Shown here: one piece after another, positions 1 to 5,312 of the stretch
Numbering within the stretch: the first letter of the stretch is position 1
Layout: every line of letters starts with the position of its first letter
Assembly (NCBI GenBank): GCA_023135135.1
Contig: JAGLTT010000065.1
Span: 1-5,312 of the forward strand
Source: Dehalococcoidales bacterium
Lineage (GTDB): Bacteria; Chloroflexota; Dehalococcoidia; Dehalococcoidales; RBG-16-60-22
Length of the DNA stretch: 5,312 nucleotides
Reading direction: 5' to 3'
Translations under genes and position numbers: made by a program
Notes under the pieces: model-generated
Told to the model about the DNA's origin: nothing
Databases searched by the model: none
What the model saw: only the letters and a program-made list of their open reading frames with translations

Positions 1-257
1 ACCTCCAGAGTATGGGTGAGTCGGGTGACATAGTGGTCGCCGAGAGGGGCGATGAAAACCTGCGTTTTATGCTTGAGGCGGCGGAACGACTTGCTGTGGA
101 TGATACGGTCGCGGTCACGCTGAAAAGCGGTGCGCACCGGGTCAGGTCGCTCGGGTCTCTGGCGACCGCGGGACAGGCTGCTTTTGACGGCATGGGGGGA
201 GAGGCTTAACTCTCTCTCCTCGCTTGTCTGCCGTATATTAAATTTTCCGATTGTCAC
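1..257 (-). CDS. dgt: dGTPase-family HD phosphohydrolase, N-terminal part (cut by window edge)
   Basis: Deoxyguanosinetriphosphate triphosphohydrolase-like protein; the family hydrolyses dNTPs to deoxynucleoside plus triphosphate in the cytosol. Only the first 85 full codons are present. Reading from GTG at 257, the N-terminus carries an [17 protein letters not shown] stretch (about residues 29-45), then [20 protein letters not shown] (about 42-61), KHKTQVF (62-68) and TRLTHTLEV (78-86). These are the hallmark N-terminal blocks of the family, and His82 in RLTH is the expected first metal ligand of the HD site. The HDLGH block lies beyond the edge. The GTG start is chosen because it is the only plausible in-frame start ahead of the conserved block, overlaps the PEP synthase TGA as GTGA, and has AGGG six bases upstream; the ATG at 193 is out of frame. 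Coupling to the upstream gene suggests cotranscription. The family assignment is firm; substrate preference cannot be read from this fragment. Confidence 0.9.
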   Translation of the reverse strand, partial: MTIGKFNIRQTSEERELSLSPHAVKSSLSRGRQRPERPDPVRTAFQRDRDRIIHSKSFRRLKHKTQVFIAPLGDHYVTRLTHTLE

Positions 258-2503
258 TTTATGCCCTGTTTTGCCTCAGCAGCGGCGATAATATCACGGG
301 TAATGTCAATCATATCCGGGCTGACGGAGACCGAGGTAACGCCCCATTCCACCAGTTTCTCGGTAATCTCGGGGTAAACCGAGGGTGCCTGCCCGCAGAT
401 GGAGCAGGTAACACCCAGGGACTTACAGGTCCTGACCACTTTCTCGATGGAGAGCATGACAGCCTCGTTACGCTCGTCGAAGGTCTCAGCCAGCTTGGAG
501 CTATCGCGGTCGATACCGAGCGTCAGCTGGGTGAGGTCGTTGGAGCCTATCGATATACCATCAATGCCGACAGCCAGGAATTTCTCCAGCAGGATGACAT
601 TGGAAGGAACTTCGCACATCATCCAGAGCTTGAATGTATCGGAGCGTTTCAGTCCCTCTTCGGCCATGATTTTAACGGTACTCTCCAGCTCCGCTACCGT
701 CCGGACGAAGGGAATCATCACCCAGAGGTTATCATACTGCTCCCTGACCTTCTTGATAGCGTCCAGTTCCAGCTTGAAGGTTTCGATGTCGGTGATGTAA
801 CGGGAGGCGCCGCGATAGCCAATCATCGGGTTTTCTTCATCTTCTTCGAACTTATCGCCGCCCTTGAGGGCTTTATATTCGTTGGATTTAAAATCGTTGG
901 TGCGGTAGACCACCTGGCGCGGGTGGAAGGCTGCGGCAAACTTCATCAGCTCGTGAGCGAGCTTTTCGGTGAACTCATTGCCGCGGCCCTGCTCAATCAT
1001 GGCGCTGGGGTGCTCGCCGATTTCTGCAACCATAAATTCGGCGCGCAGCAGGCCGATGCCGTCGACATCCCGCGTAGCCACGCGGTCGACGATATCCGGC
1101 TGAGCCAGGTTGGCCAGGAGCTTGGTCTTGGTCTTGACTTCGCCGCGGGCGCGTATTATAACGTCGCTCTTGACTTCTATCTTGCCCGGATAGACCTTGC
1201 CGTTGCTGCCGTCGACCGTGATGACCTGGCCGTCTTTGAGGACTGTCGTGGCGTTTTCACTGCCGACAATACAGGGGATGCCCAGCTCGCGGCTGACAAT
1301 GGCGGCATGGGCGGTCCGGCCGCCGCGGTCCGTAACGATGGCCACGGCCCGTTTCATGGCGGGGACGAAGTCCGGCGTGGTCATTTCCGCAACCAGGACA
1401 TCGCCTTTCAGTACCTTATCTATCTGGGAGGGGTCGGGCACAATTTTTACCGGCCCGGAGGCTACGCCCGGGCTGGCGGCAGCCCCGGATACCAGCACCG
1501 GAGCATCGATTTCATAGGCTGCTCCGGTTGTCTCCTTGATAGTGGTAACGGGGCGAGTCTGCACGATGAATATTTCATTATTCTCTTTAGCCCACTCGAC
1601 ATCCTGAGCGATGCCATAGTGGTCTTCAAGGCGCTTGCCGATCTTTGCCAGGAAAGTTATATCTTCATCGGTAATTTTCTGGGCGTTCTGCTCTGCGGGG
1701 GTAAGGTCTATCTTTATATTGGGGTCATCGCTTTTACCGGAGATGTCCCTGACCAGTTTCCATTCCTGCTTTTTAATTTCCTTCTTCAGGATTTTCATAT
1801 CGGCTTTGTTGATGAGATAATGGTCGGGGGTGACATCTCCGGAGACTATCATTTCACCGAGACCGAGGACAGACTCGATGGTGATTTTGGTACGGTCGCT
1901 CGTGTTCGGTTCTACGGTGAACATAACGCCGGCGGCTTCCGACTGCACCATTCGCTGTACCGGAACGGCAATACCGACCTTGAAATGGTCGAAACCCTGT
2001 TCCTGCCGGTAGAAGATGGCGCGTGCGCCAAAGAGTGAAGCCCAGCAGTCCTGGACGGCCTTCACCACGTCTTTTTCACCCTGCACATTAAGAAAGGTGG
2101 CCTGCTGGCCGGCGAAGGAAGCCTCCGGCAGGTCTTCCGCAGTGGCCGAAGAACGCACGGCGACAAGGCCCTTACCCATCTTGACGTAAGCCTGTTCGAT
2201 TTCTTTAGCCAATTCAGCGGACATGGGGGCACTTTGTATTACTTCCTGGACTTCAGCGGCAACTTCCTGAAGCTGTTTGCTGTCGTGAACGTCAACGGGG
2301 TTAAGGAGTGCCCGCATCTTATCATTGAGACCCGCCTTGTCGACGAAGTCGAAGTAAGCGCCGGCGGTGACGATAAAGCCCTGGGGCACGGGGATTCCGG
2401 CATTGGTCATCTCTCCCAGGTTGGCACCCTTACCCCCTACGAGGGGTATATCCTTTTTGGTGACTTCGTTGAACCAGACGATGGCTTTTTGGCCCTGTTT
2501 CAT
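254..2503 (-). CDS. ppsA: Phosphoenolpyruvate synthase (pyruvate, water dikinase)
   Basis: Cytosolic enzyme converting pyruvate, ATP and water to PEP, AMP and phosphate, the gluconeogenic entry from pyruvate. The 749 residues hold the whole three-domain architecture. The N-terminal ATP-grasp nucleotide-binding domain (about 5-320) has [11 protein letters not shown] around Lys25, [10 protein letters not shown] around Arg117 and QTRP at 315-318. The swivelling phosphohistidine domain (about 335-440) has [17 protein letters not shown] with His399 as the phosphorylated residue. The C-terminal PEP/pyruvate TIM barrel (about 465-740) has [35 protein letters not shown] and SICGQAPS with Cys703 as the catalytic acid. 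Nothing essential appears missing. It is somewhat shorter than the roughly 790-residue E. coli enzyme. The ATG at 2503 is preceded by GGAGG with a seven-base spacer. It leads an operon with the dGTPase gene. Pyruvate phosphate dikinase is less likely, because the length and the motif style are those of PEP synthase. Confidence 0.95.
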   Translation of the reverse strand: MKQGQKAIVWFNEVTKKDIPLVGGKGANLGEMTNAGIPVPQGFIVTAGAYFDFVDKAGLNDKMRALLNPVDVHDSKQLQEVAAEVQEVIQSAPMSAELAKEIEQAYVKMGKGLVAVRSSATAEDLPEASFAGQQATFLNVQGEKDVVKAVQDCWASLFGARAIFYRQEQGFDHFKVGIAVPVQRMVQSEAAGVMFTVEPNTSDRTKITIESVLGLGEMIVSGDVTPDHYLINKADMKILKKEIKKQEWKLVRDISGKSDDPNIKIDLTPAEQNAQKITDEDITFLAKIGKRLEDHYGIAQDVEWAKENNEIFIVQTRPVTTIKETTGAAYEIDAPVLVSGAAASPGVASGPVKIVPDPSQIDKVLKGDVLVAEMTTPDFVPAMKRAVAIVTDRGGRTAHAAIVSRELGIPCIVGSENATTVLKDGQVITVDGSNGKVYPGKIEVKSDVIIRARGEVKTKTKLLANLAQPDIVDRVATRDVDGIGLLRAEFMVAEIGEHPSAMIEQGRGNEFTEKLAHELMKFAAAFHPRQVVYRTNDFKSNEYKALKGGDKFEEDEENPMIGYRGASRYITDIETFKLELDAIKKVREQYDNLWVMIPFVRTVAELESTVKIMAEEGLKRSDTFKLWMMCEVPSNVILLEKFLAVGIDGISIGSNDLTQLTLGIDRDSSKLAETFDERNEAVMLSIEKVVRTCKSLGVTCSICGQAPSVYPEITEKLVEWGVTSVSVSPDMIDITRDIIAAAEAKQGIK
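263..267 (-). promoter_or_regulatory. Ribosome binding site of the dGTPase gene, inside the ppsA 3' end
   Basis: AGGGC on the minus strand lies within the last codons of PEP synthase, with AGGG six bases before the GTG start at 257. Together with the GTGA stop/start overlap this supports reinitiation by ribosomes finishing ppsA, and supports the GTG as the true start. Confidence 0.65.
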
Positions 2504-2510
2504 TATTATG

Positions 2511-2515
2511 CCTCC
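2511..2515 (-). promoter_or_regulatory. Ribosome binding site of ppsA
   Basis: GGAGG on the minus strand with a seven-base spacer to the ATG at 2503. It is a full-strength Shine-Dalgarno and fixes the start. Confidence 0.85.
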
Positions 2516-2552
2516 GTTTTTATTGGGTTTTTGCGCAGGTACGATGGTAATT

Positions 2553-2584
2553 ATTATAACATATCTAATTTATAGACCTGTCAA
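2553..2584 (-). promoter_or_regulatory. Proximal promoter for ppsA-dgt
   Basis: Minus strand: a perfect -35 box TTGACA (2584-2579). With a 17-base spacer the -10 is TGTTAT (2561-2556, 4 of 6 matches). A perfect TATAAT sits three bases further on (2558-2553) but at a 20-base spacing, longer than the optimum. Transcription would start near 2548, giving a leader of about 45 bases. Which -10 is used cannot be decided from sequence. Confidence 0.6.
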
Positions 2585-2591
2585 CTTTTAA

Positions 2592-2621
2592 ATTATAGAG
2601 AGTACGGCGAGAGACATTCAA
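2592..2621 (-). promoter_or_regulatory. Possible distal promoter for ppsA-dgt
   Basis: Minus strand: TTGAAT (2621-2616), 18-base spacer, then a perfect TATAAT (2597-2592). It reads in the same direction as the proximal promoter and lies directly upstream of it, so ppsA could have tandem promoters. The region is AT-rich, so a chance TATAAT is possible. Confidence 0.4.
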
Positions 2622-2684
2622 TAAAGAAACCCTGAAAAGTCTGCATATATAACACCAATTTGTTGGAGGAAGGGGTGGGAAAAG

Positions 2685-2703
2685 ACTGAGATACCGGCTC
2701 AGT
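2685..2703. repeat. Perfect inverted repeat ACTGAG-N7-CTCAGT
   Basis: Six-base arms (2685-2690 and 2698-2703) separated by seven bases. There is no following T-run on either strand, so it is not an intrinsic terminator. It lies upstream of both divergent promoters, about 33 bp from the rightward -35 box. A regulator binding site is a possible reading, but an arm of this length can also occur by chance. Confidence 0.45.
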
Positions 2704-2735
2704 GAAAACCGCGCAGAACGATACATTGATATCAT

Positions 2736-2765
2736 TTGACAGGGTTATTGATGTAGGGTTAGAAT
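2736..2765 (+). promoter_or_regulatory. Promoter of the DUF151/zinc-ribbon operon
   Basis: TTGACA (2736-2741), 18-base spacer, TAGAAT (2760-2765, 5 of 6 matches). Transcription would start near 2772, leaving a leader of about 33 bases before the ATG at 2805. The TTG at 2778 would lie almost at the transcription start, which further disfavours it as a translation start. Confidence 0.7.
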
Positions 2766-2804
2766 TAATTACACACGTTGAGAAAAGGGGATGGAGGACT
2801 GGCC

Positions 2805-3359
2805 ATGATAGAGATGACGATTGACAGCATTCGGGTTAGCCTGATGAACTACCAGCGTGTAGTAATTCTAAAAGAAAAAATGTCGGACCGCTATCTGCCC
2901 ATTTGGATCGGCCCGGCTGAAGCCGATGCCATTGCGGTAAAGCTGCAGGGAGTGGCCGTTCCCCGGCCATTGACACATGACCTGTTGAGTTCGGTTATTG
3001 ATACACTGGGAGCGGCGGTTAATTCTATCATCGTCAATGACCTCAAGAATGACACCTTTTTTGCCAAGGTAATCCTCGAAGTGGACGGGAAACAGGTGGA
3101 GGTGGATTCGCGCCCCAGCGATGCGCTGGCTCTGGCGGTAAGAACGGGAGTAACCATTTTCGCCGACGAATCGGTCCTGGAGAAAGCCGGTATCCTGCTG
3201 GACGGGGAGACGGGCAAACCCATCTTCGAAGATGCAGAAGAGGGCAGCGGCAAAGAAAGCAAGAAGGTCAATGACGAAGAGATGAAGAAAAAGATGTCGG
3301 CGTTCTATGATTTTATCAATACCCTCGACCTCGATGATTTCGATAAACACAAGTCCTAG
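2805..3359 (+). CDS. Bifunctional nuclease (DUF151/BFN) family protein
   Basis: A 184-residue cytosolic protein of the DUF151 family (COG1259), present in many bacteria and in plants, where members were described as having RNase and DNase activity; the bacterial role is not established. The family domain covers about residues 1-130: opening MIEMTIDSIRVSL, then LPIWIGPAEADAIA (31-44), RPLTHDLL (54-61), DTFFAKV (83-89) and VDSRPSDALALAVR (100-113). From about residue 143 follows a charged linker and a C-terminal helix with FYDFINTLDLDDF, resembling the short acidic tail seen in family members without a UVR domain. The ATG at 2805 is chosen because GGAGG (2793-2797) precedes it by seven bases and the family opens there; an in-frame TTG at 2778 has no comparable site. 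It is followed after 35 bases by a zinc-ribbon gene in the same transcription unit. Confidence 0.88.
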   Translation: MIEMTIDSIRVSLMNYQRVVILKEKMSDRYLPIWIGPAEADAIAVKLQGVAVPRPLTHDLLSSVIDTLGAAVNSIIVNDLKNDTFFAKVILEVDGKQVEVDSRPSDALALAVRTGVTIFADESVLEKAGILLDGETGKPIFEDAEEGSGKESKKVNDEEMKKKMSAFYDFINTLDLDDFDKHKS

Positions 3360-3394
3360 CTAATTTTAGTTTGTAAGCTGCGGGAACCTGTTAT

Positions 3395-3721
3395 ATGGAC
3401 GAGACTCTGATTAAGAGAATGATAGCTTCTATAAAGTGTGGTTCCTGCGGGCAGAACTACCATGAAGACCATATCGAAGTTGTTGAGCATAATGATGAGC
3501 TGTGGTTTCTGAAGGTCTCCTGTTCCTCATGTCACGTCAGATGTCTGGTAGCGGCTATCATCAGGGAGAATGCCAAGCCTGAGGTTATTACCGACCTTAC
3601 CGAGGAAGAAATGGAGAAATTCAAGAACCTGGATGGGGTCAGGGATGAGGACCTGCTGGCCATGCATGATTTTTTAAAGGACTTCGACGGTGATTTTCCC
3701 CGCGTTTTCCGGCAGGAATAG
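3395..3721 (+). CDS. Small CxxC/CxxC putative zinc-ribbon protein, function unknown
   Basis: A 108-residue protein I cannot name. Residues 15-18 form CGSC and residues 43-50 form CSSCHVRC, about 25 residues apart. This spacing fits a zinc ribbon with two knuckles (C15, C18, C43, C46), with Cys50 and His47 spare. The segment between the knuckles (ELWFLKVSC) looks like the beta hairpin of such a fold. The C-terminal third is acidic and helical: DLTEEEMEKF (67-76) and then DLLAMHDFLKDFDGDFPRVF (about 87-106). There is no signal peptide or membrane segment. The Shine-Dalgarno is weak (GGGA, nine bases before the ATG), so translation may depend partly on the upstream DUF151 gene, 35 bases away. 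The intrinsic terminator begins 33 bases after its stop. My impression is that similar proteins occur in Chloroflexota, but this is memory rather than a search. Confidence 0.8.
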   Translation: MDETLIKRMIASIKCGSCGQNYHEDHIEVVEHNDELWFLKVSCSSCHVRCLVAAIIRENAKPEVITDLTEEEMEKFKNLDGVRDEDLLAMHDFLKDFDGDFPRVFRQE

Positions 3722-3753
3722 ATGCAGAGTTTAACTTTTCTGCGATTTACCAT

Positions 3754-3774
3754 AAGCCCTGATGTTCAGGGCTT
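3754..3774 (+). terminator. Intrinsic terminator of the DUF151/zinc-ribbon operon
   Basis: A perfect nine-base stem, AAGCCCTGA (3754-3762) and TCAGGGCTT (3766-3774), with the loop TGT, followed by TTCTATT. The T-rich tail lies only on the plus-strand side; the minus-strand side is not T-rich, so it should act rightward only. Confidence 0.9.
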
Positions 3775-3785
3775 TTCTATTCAGG

Positions 3786-3814
3786 TTGACAATTAATAGC
3801 TACGTTGCTAATAT
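3786..3814 (+). promoter_or_regulatory. Promoter of the repeat beta-protein gene
   Basis: TTGACA (3786-3791), 17-base spacer, TAATAT (3809-3814, 4 of 6 matches). It lies just after the preceding terminator, so this gene has its own start signal. Transcription near 3821 gives a leader of about 57 bases, which includes a strong Shine-Dalgarno-like GGAGGAA at 3835-3841 with no matching start codon. Confidence 0.65.
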
Positions 3815-3877
3815 TCGTTCGGCTTTATCAACCTGGAGGAAACGGCATTACTTTAGACTTTGAAGGGAGAGAGGATA

Positions 3878-4177
3878 ATGGCTGTAGACGGAACTTATAA
3901 TGTCGAGATTGACACGCCGATGGGTAAGCAGGAATCGAAGCTTACTCTCAAGACCGACGGCGATACCCTCAGCGGCAGCATGGAGAGCCCCATGGGTACG
4001 ATGGAATTCAGCGGCGGTAAGGTGAGCGGGGATGAAGTTTCCTGGGAAATGGAAATAGCCGGCCCGATGGGCAAGATGAATCTCGAATGCAAGCTTAAGG
4101 TATCCGGCGATGATATCTCCGGCGAGGTAAAGGTGGGCGATTTCGGGTCGTCTCCACTCAAGGGTAAGCGCGCCTGA
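3878..4177 (+). CDS. Small internally repetitive beta-rich protein, function unknown
   Basis: A 99-residue protein with no signal peptide, membrane segment or catalytic motif that I recognise. Its notable feature is internal repetition. PMG occurs at residues 14-16, 38-40 and 63-65, and the turn GD followed by LSG, VSW or ISG occurs at 28-33, 51-56 and 77-82. Each unit of about 24 residues alternates hydrophobic and polar residues, as in a meandering beta hairpin, and the last unit ends in a degenerate FGSSPLKGKR. Similar short proteins with DTPMGK and FGSFPFxGxR motifs exist in diverse bacteria, as far as I recall, without an assigned function; a lipocalin-like or avidin-like barrel is a guess. 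The ATG at 3878 is chosen because AAGGGAG precedes it by eight bases; a TTG 18 bases upstream is in frame but less likely. It is a single gene between a terminator and the atp promoter. Confidence 0.82.
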   Translation: MAVDGTYNVEIDTPMGKQESKLTLKTDGDTLSGSMESPMGTMEFSGGKVSGDEVSWEMEIAGPMGKMNLECKLKVSGDDISGEVKVGDFGSSPLKGKRA

Positions 4178-4212
4178 CAATCCGCTTTTATCATCAGCTT
4201 TATCCTGTTACC

Positions 4213-4224
4213 CCGGATATCCGG
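4213..4224. repeat. 12-bp perfect palindrome upstream of the atp promoter
   Basis: CCGGATATCCGG reads the same on both strands. Imperfect flanking arms TCCTG (4203-4207) and CAGGA (4235-4239) enclose it. There is no T-run, so it is not a standard terminator for the preceding gene. It lies 28 bases before the atp -35 box, a position compatible with a regulator site; that role is inference. Confidence 0.5.
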
Positions 4225-4252
4225 CGTACCATATCAGGAGACCTTTCACGGC

Positions 4253-4282
4253 TTGACCTGAGGCGCCGAATTCTGGTATCAT
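4253..4282 (+). promoter_or_regulatory. Promoter of the ATP synthase operon
   Basis: TTGACC (4253-4258), 18-base spacer, TATCAT (4277-4282). The TGG directly before the -10 gives an extended -10 element (TGn). Transcription would start near 4289, leaving a leader of about 22 bases before the ATG at 4311. Confidence 0.7.
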
Positions 4283-4310
4283 TTTCAAGGTCAGGAATGT
4301 TGAGGTCGGC

Positions 4311-4526
4311 ATGAACAAAATGATACCGGCCCTGAGACTGACGGGTATCGGATTTTATATCGGTATCTGTATTGCAGGTGGGGCATTCGCCGGCTGGAAG
4401 CTCAGTGGTGAGAAACCGCTTTTTATGATAATCGGTCTGCTGGTGGGGTTGGTGGTAGCTGTTTACGGTGTATATCGAATGATTCGGCCCCTCATGAACA
4501 ATAATCAAGACAAGGAGAACGGTTAG
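4311..4526 (+). CDS. AtpZ/AtpI-type ATP synthase accessory membrane protein
   Basis: A 71-residue inner membrane protein of the small AtpZ/AtpI group encoded just ahead of atpB in many F-type ATP synthase operons. Members are linked to assembly of the c-ring and to Mg or Ca ion supply for the enzyme. The sequence shows two hydrophobic helices, about residues 9-29 (GIGFYIGICIAGGAFAGW) and 36-58 (PLFMIIGLLVGLVVAVYGVY), joined by a short SGEK loop, then a basic/polar tail (RMIRPLMNNN). This helical hairpin and the length fit the family. The glycine-rich first helix is typical. GAGG stands five bases before the ATG. Its TAG stop shares one base with the GTG of atpB, so the two are tightly coupled. 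Sequence conservation in this group is low, so position and topology carry much of the identification. Confidence 0.8.
   Translation: MNKMIPALRLTGIGFYIGICIAGGAFAGWKLSGEKPLFMIIGLLVGLVVAVYGVYRMIRPLMNNNQDKENG
4512..4517 (+). promoter_or_regulatory. Ribosome binding site of atpB
   Basis: AAGGAG inside the 3' end of the AtpZ/AtpI gene, eight bases before the GTG at 4526. It decides for the GTG start, which would otherwise be easy to miss because the first in-frame ATG lies about 45 codons downstream, beyond the first helix. Confidence 0.8.
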
Positions 4527-5312
4527 TGGCTGAGCCCAAGAAGCGCGGCTGCCTCGGCTGTTCTTTTCCTGTATTAATTATCATTGTTATCATCGCTCTA
4601 GCTATTATTATTCTTGGTTTTCTGGCCGGGCCTATTGGCAGTAAACTCATTGGAGAGATGGAATGGCTCAGCTGGATGAGTGTCGACGAACCAGAGCCGC
4701 ACCTCCCGGCACCGGAGCTCTTCCACGTCTTCGGCCTGCCGATTACCAATACTATTATCGCCGGCTGGATTACCGTTGTTTTCCTGGTGGTTGTCAGCTG
4801 GGTTATCACCCGCCGGATGAAGCTCGTGCCCGGCCGGCTGCAGGCGGCTTTCGAATTCCTACTCGGGTGGATTTATGACCTCTGCGGTAGTATCGCCGGC
4901 GAGGAAAACGGGCGGAAGTTTTTCCCTGTAATTTGTACCATCTTTCTCTTCGTCCTCTTTAATGCCTGGCTCAGCCTGATTCCGGGCTTCGGCTCGATAT
5001 TGTTCGGGCACCATGAGTTAATCAGAGGAGCGAACACGGATGTCAATACTCCCCTGGCCATAGCGCTGGTGTCCTTTGTCTTTGTGCTGTACTTCGGATT
5101 AAAAACGCTGGGTATAAGTTTTTTCCGCCAGTATTTCAATTTCGGACCGGTCTTCCACAGTATAGGGCAGGTATTCAAAGGCAAGTTTAACCTGATGGGT
5201 ATTTTCTCCGGGGCTGTCGGCGTTTTTGTCGGTTTGCTGGAATTACTCAGCATGTTCATCCGGATTATCAGTTTTACGTTTCGTCTCTTCGGCAATATGA
5301 CGGCGGGCGAGA
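4526..5312 (+). CDS. atpB: F-type ATP synthase subunit a (AtpB), cut by window edge
   Basis: Membrane subunit a of the Fo proton channel. The first 262 residues are present. The decisive motif is FRLFGNMTAGE (252-262), where Arg253 corresponds to the essential arginine (Arg210 of the E. coli enzyme) facing the c-ring. Earlier landmarks are the FHVFGLPITNT segment (66-76), FNAWLSLIPGFG (145-156) and RGANTDVNTPLAIALVSF (167-184). Predicted helices lie near 15-38, 72-95, 132-155, 174-198 and 225-250. The N-terminus is longer than in E. coli by about 40 residues and adds a basic, cysteine-containing stretch (KKRGCLGCSFP, 5-15) and one more hydrophobic helix. The start is GTG, overlapping the previous stop as TAGTG, with AAGGAG eight bases upstream. 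The C-terminal helices and the rest of the operon are outside the window. No frameshift is seen. Confidence 0.95.
   Translation, partial: MAEPKKRGCLGCSFPVLIIIVIIALAIIILGFLAGPIGSKLIGEMEWLSWMSVDEPEPHLPAPELFHVFGLPITNTIIAGWITVVFLVVVSWVITRRMKLVPGRLQAAFEFLLGWIYDLCGSIAGEENGRKFFPVICTIFLFVLFNAWLSLIPGFGSILFGHHELIRGANTDVNTPLAIALVSFVFVLYFGLKTLGISFFRQYFNFGPVFHSIGQVFKGKFNLMGIFSGAVGVFVGLLELLSMFIRIISFTFRLFGNMTAGE

Larger units (their letters stand above)
2504..2777. other. Divergent intergenic region between ppsA and the DUF151 gene
   Basis: This non-coding stretch holds leftward promoter elements for ppsA (2553-2621) and a rightward promoter for the DUF151 gene (2736-2765). Between them, about 2622-2735, is a purine-rich stretch (about 2661-2690), the perfect inverted repeat ACTGAG-N7-CTCAGT (2685-2703) and the 8-bp palindrome TGATATCA (2727-2734) abutting the rightward -35 box. 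I see no open reading frame of credible length and no tRNA. Shared operator sites for one or both units are an inference. Confidence 0.6.

Noticed and set aside
12..209. A 65-residue open frame on the plus strand at the left edge
   Set aside because: It is the shadow of the dGTPase N-terminus on the opposite strand, whose family motifs are unmistakable.
251..2038. A 595-residue open frame on the plus strand opposite ppsA
   Set aside because: It lies wholly antisense to a gene with all catalytic motifs of PEP synthase. Its translation has no recognisable domain and no Shine-Dalgarno, and long antisense frames arise from codon bias of the real gene.
2673..2742. TPP-riboswitch-like string with GGGGTG and CTGAGA upstream of the DUF151 gene
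   Set aside because: The second half of the aptamer (the conserved CCTGAT and GATAAT-type blocks) is absent, and the rightward promoter lies inside and after it, so the gene's transcript would not contain the element.
2778..2804. N-terminal extension of the DUF151 protein from a TTG start
   Set aside because: The TTG lies next to the predicted transcription start, lacks a good Shine-Dalgarno, and adds nine residues not typical of the family. The ATG at 2805 has GGAGG at seven bases.
3754..3774. The terminator stem considered as a bidirectional terminator
   Set aside because: Only the rightward side is followed by a T-rich tract, and there is no leftward gene upstream of it on the minus strand to terminate.
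3848..4180. Minus-strand frames (110 and 99 residues) opposite the beta-protein gene
   Set aside because: Both are antisense to a gene with a promoter, Shine-Dalgarno and coherent repeat structure. Neither has a recognisable domain or ribosome site.
4200..4508. A 102-residue minus-strand frame across the atp promoter and the AtpZ/AtpI gene
   Set aside because: Its composition is low in hydrophobic core pattern, and it overlaps both a promoter and a credible membrane protein gene.
4492..5295. Minus-strand frames (105 and 140 residues) and a 71-residue plus-strand frame within atpB
   Set aside because: All are out-of-frame shadows of atpB, whose reading frame is continuous to the window edge and ends in the essential arginine motif.

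Overview
The window looks like a piece of a mid-GC bacterial chromosome, most likely from the Chloroflexota (Dehalococcoidia-like). I infer this from the form of the ATP synthase a subunit, from a bifunctional-nuclease-family gene followed by a small zinc-ribbon gene, and from a PEP synthase/dGTPase pair close to an atp operon. It is a judgement from remembered protein style, not from a search. The genes are housekeeping in character. I see no insertion sequence, phage gene, CRISPR array, tRNA or rRNA.

Layout. Minus strand, leftward: the PEP synthase gene (2503-254), whose stop overlaps the GTG start of a dGTPase-type HD phosphohydrolase gene that runs off the left edge (257-1). Next comes a divergent intergenic region (2504-2804) with promoter-like sequences facing both ways and a perfect inverted repeat. 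Plus strand, rightward: a bifunctional nuclease (DUF151) family gene (2805-3359) and a small CxxC/CxxC protein gene (3395-3721), closed by a clear intrinsic terminator (3754-3774). Then a single gene for a 99-residue, internally repetitive, beta-rich protein with its own promoter (3878-4177). Last is the start of an ATP synthase operon: a two-helix AtpZ/AtpI-type protein (4311-4526) and AtpB, subunit a (4526 to the right edge, cut just after its essential arginine motif).

How they work together. PEP synthase makes PEP from pyruvate for gluconeogenesis, and the translationally coupled dGTPase homologue probably trims dNTP pools. The atp genes build the membrane Fo sector, beginning with the assembly/ion factor AtpZ/AtpI. 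The middle genes have no established role. Each of the four transcription units has a recognisable sigma-70-like promoter (TTGACA or TTGACC, 17-18 bp spacers). The items most worth a second look are the repeat-built beta protein, the zinc-ribbon partner of the DUF151 gene, the N-terminal Cys-containing extra helix of AtpB, and the palindromes in the two regulatory gaps. I do not see convincing evidence for a wholly new system.
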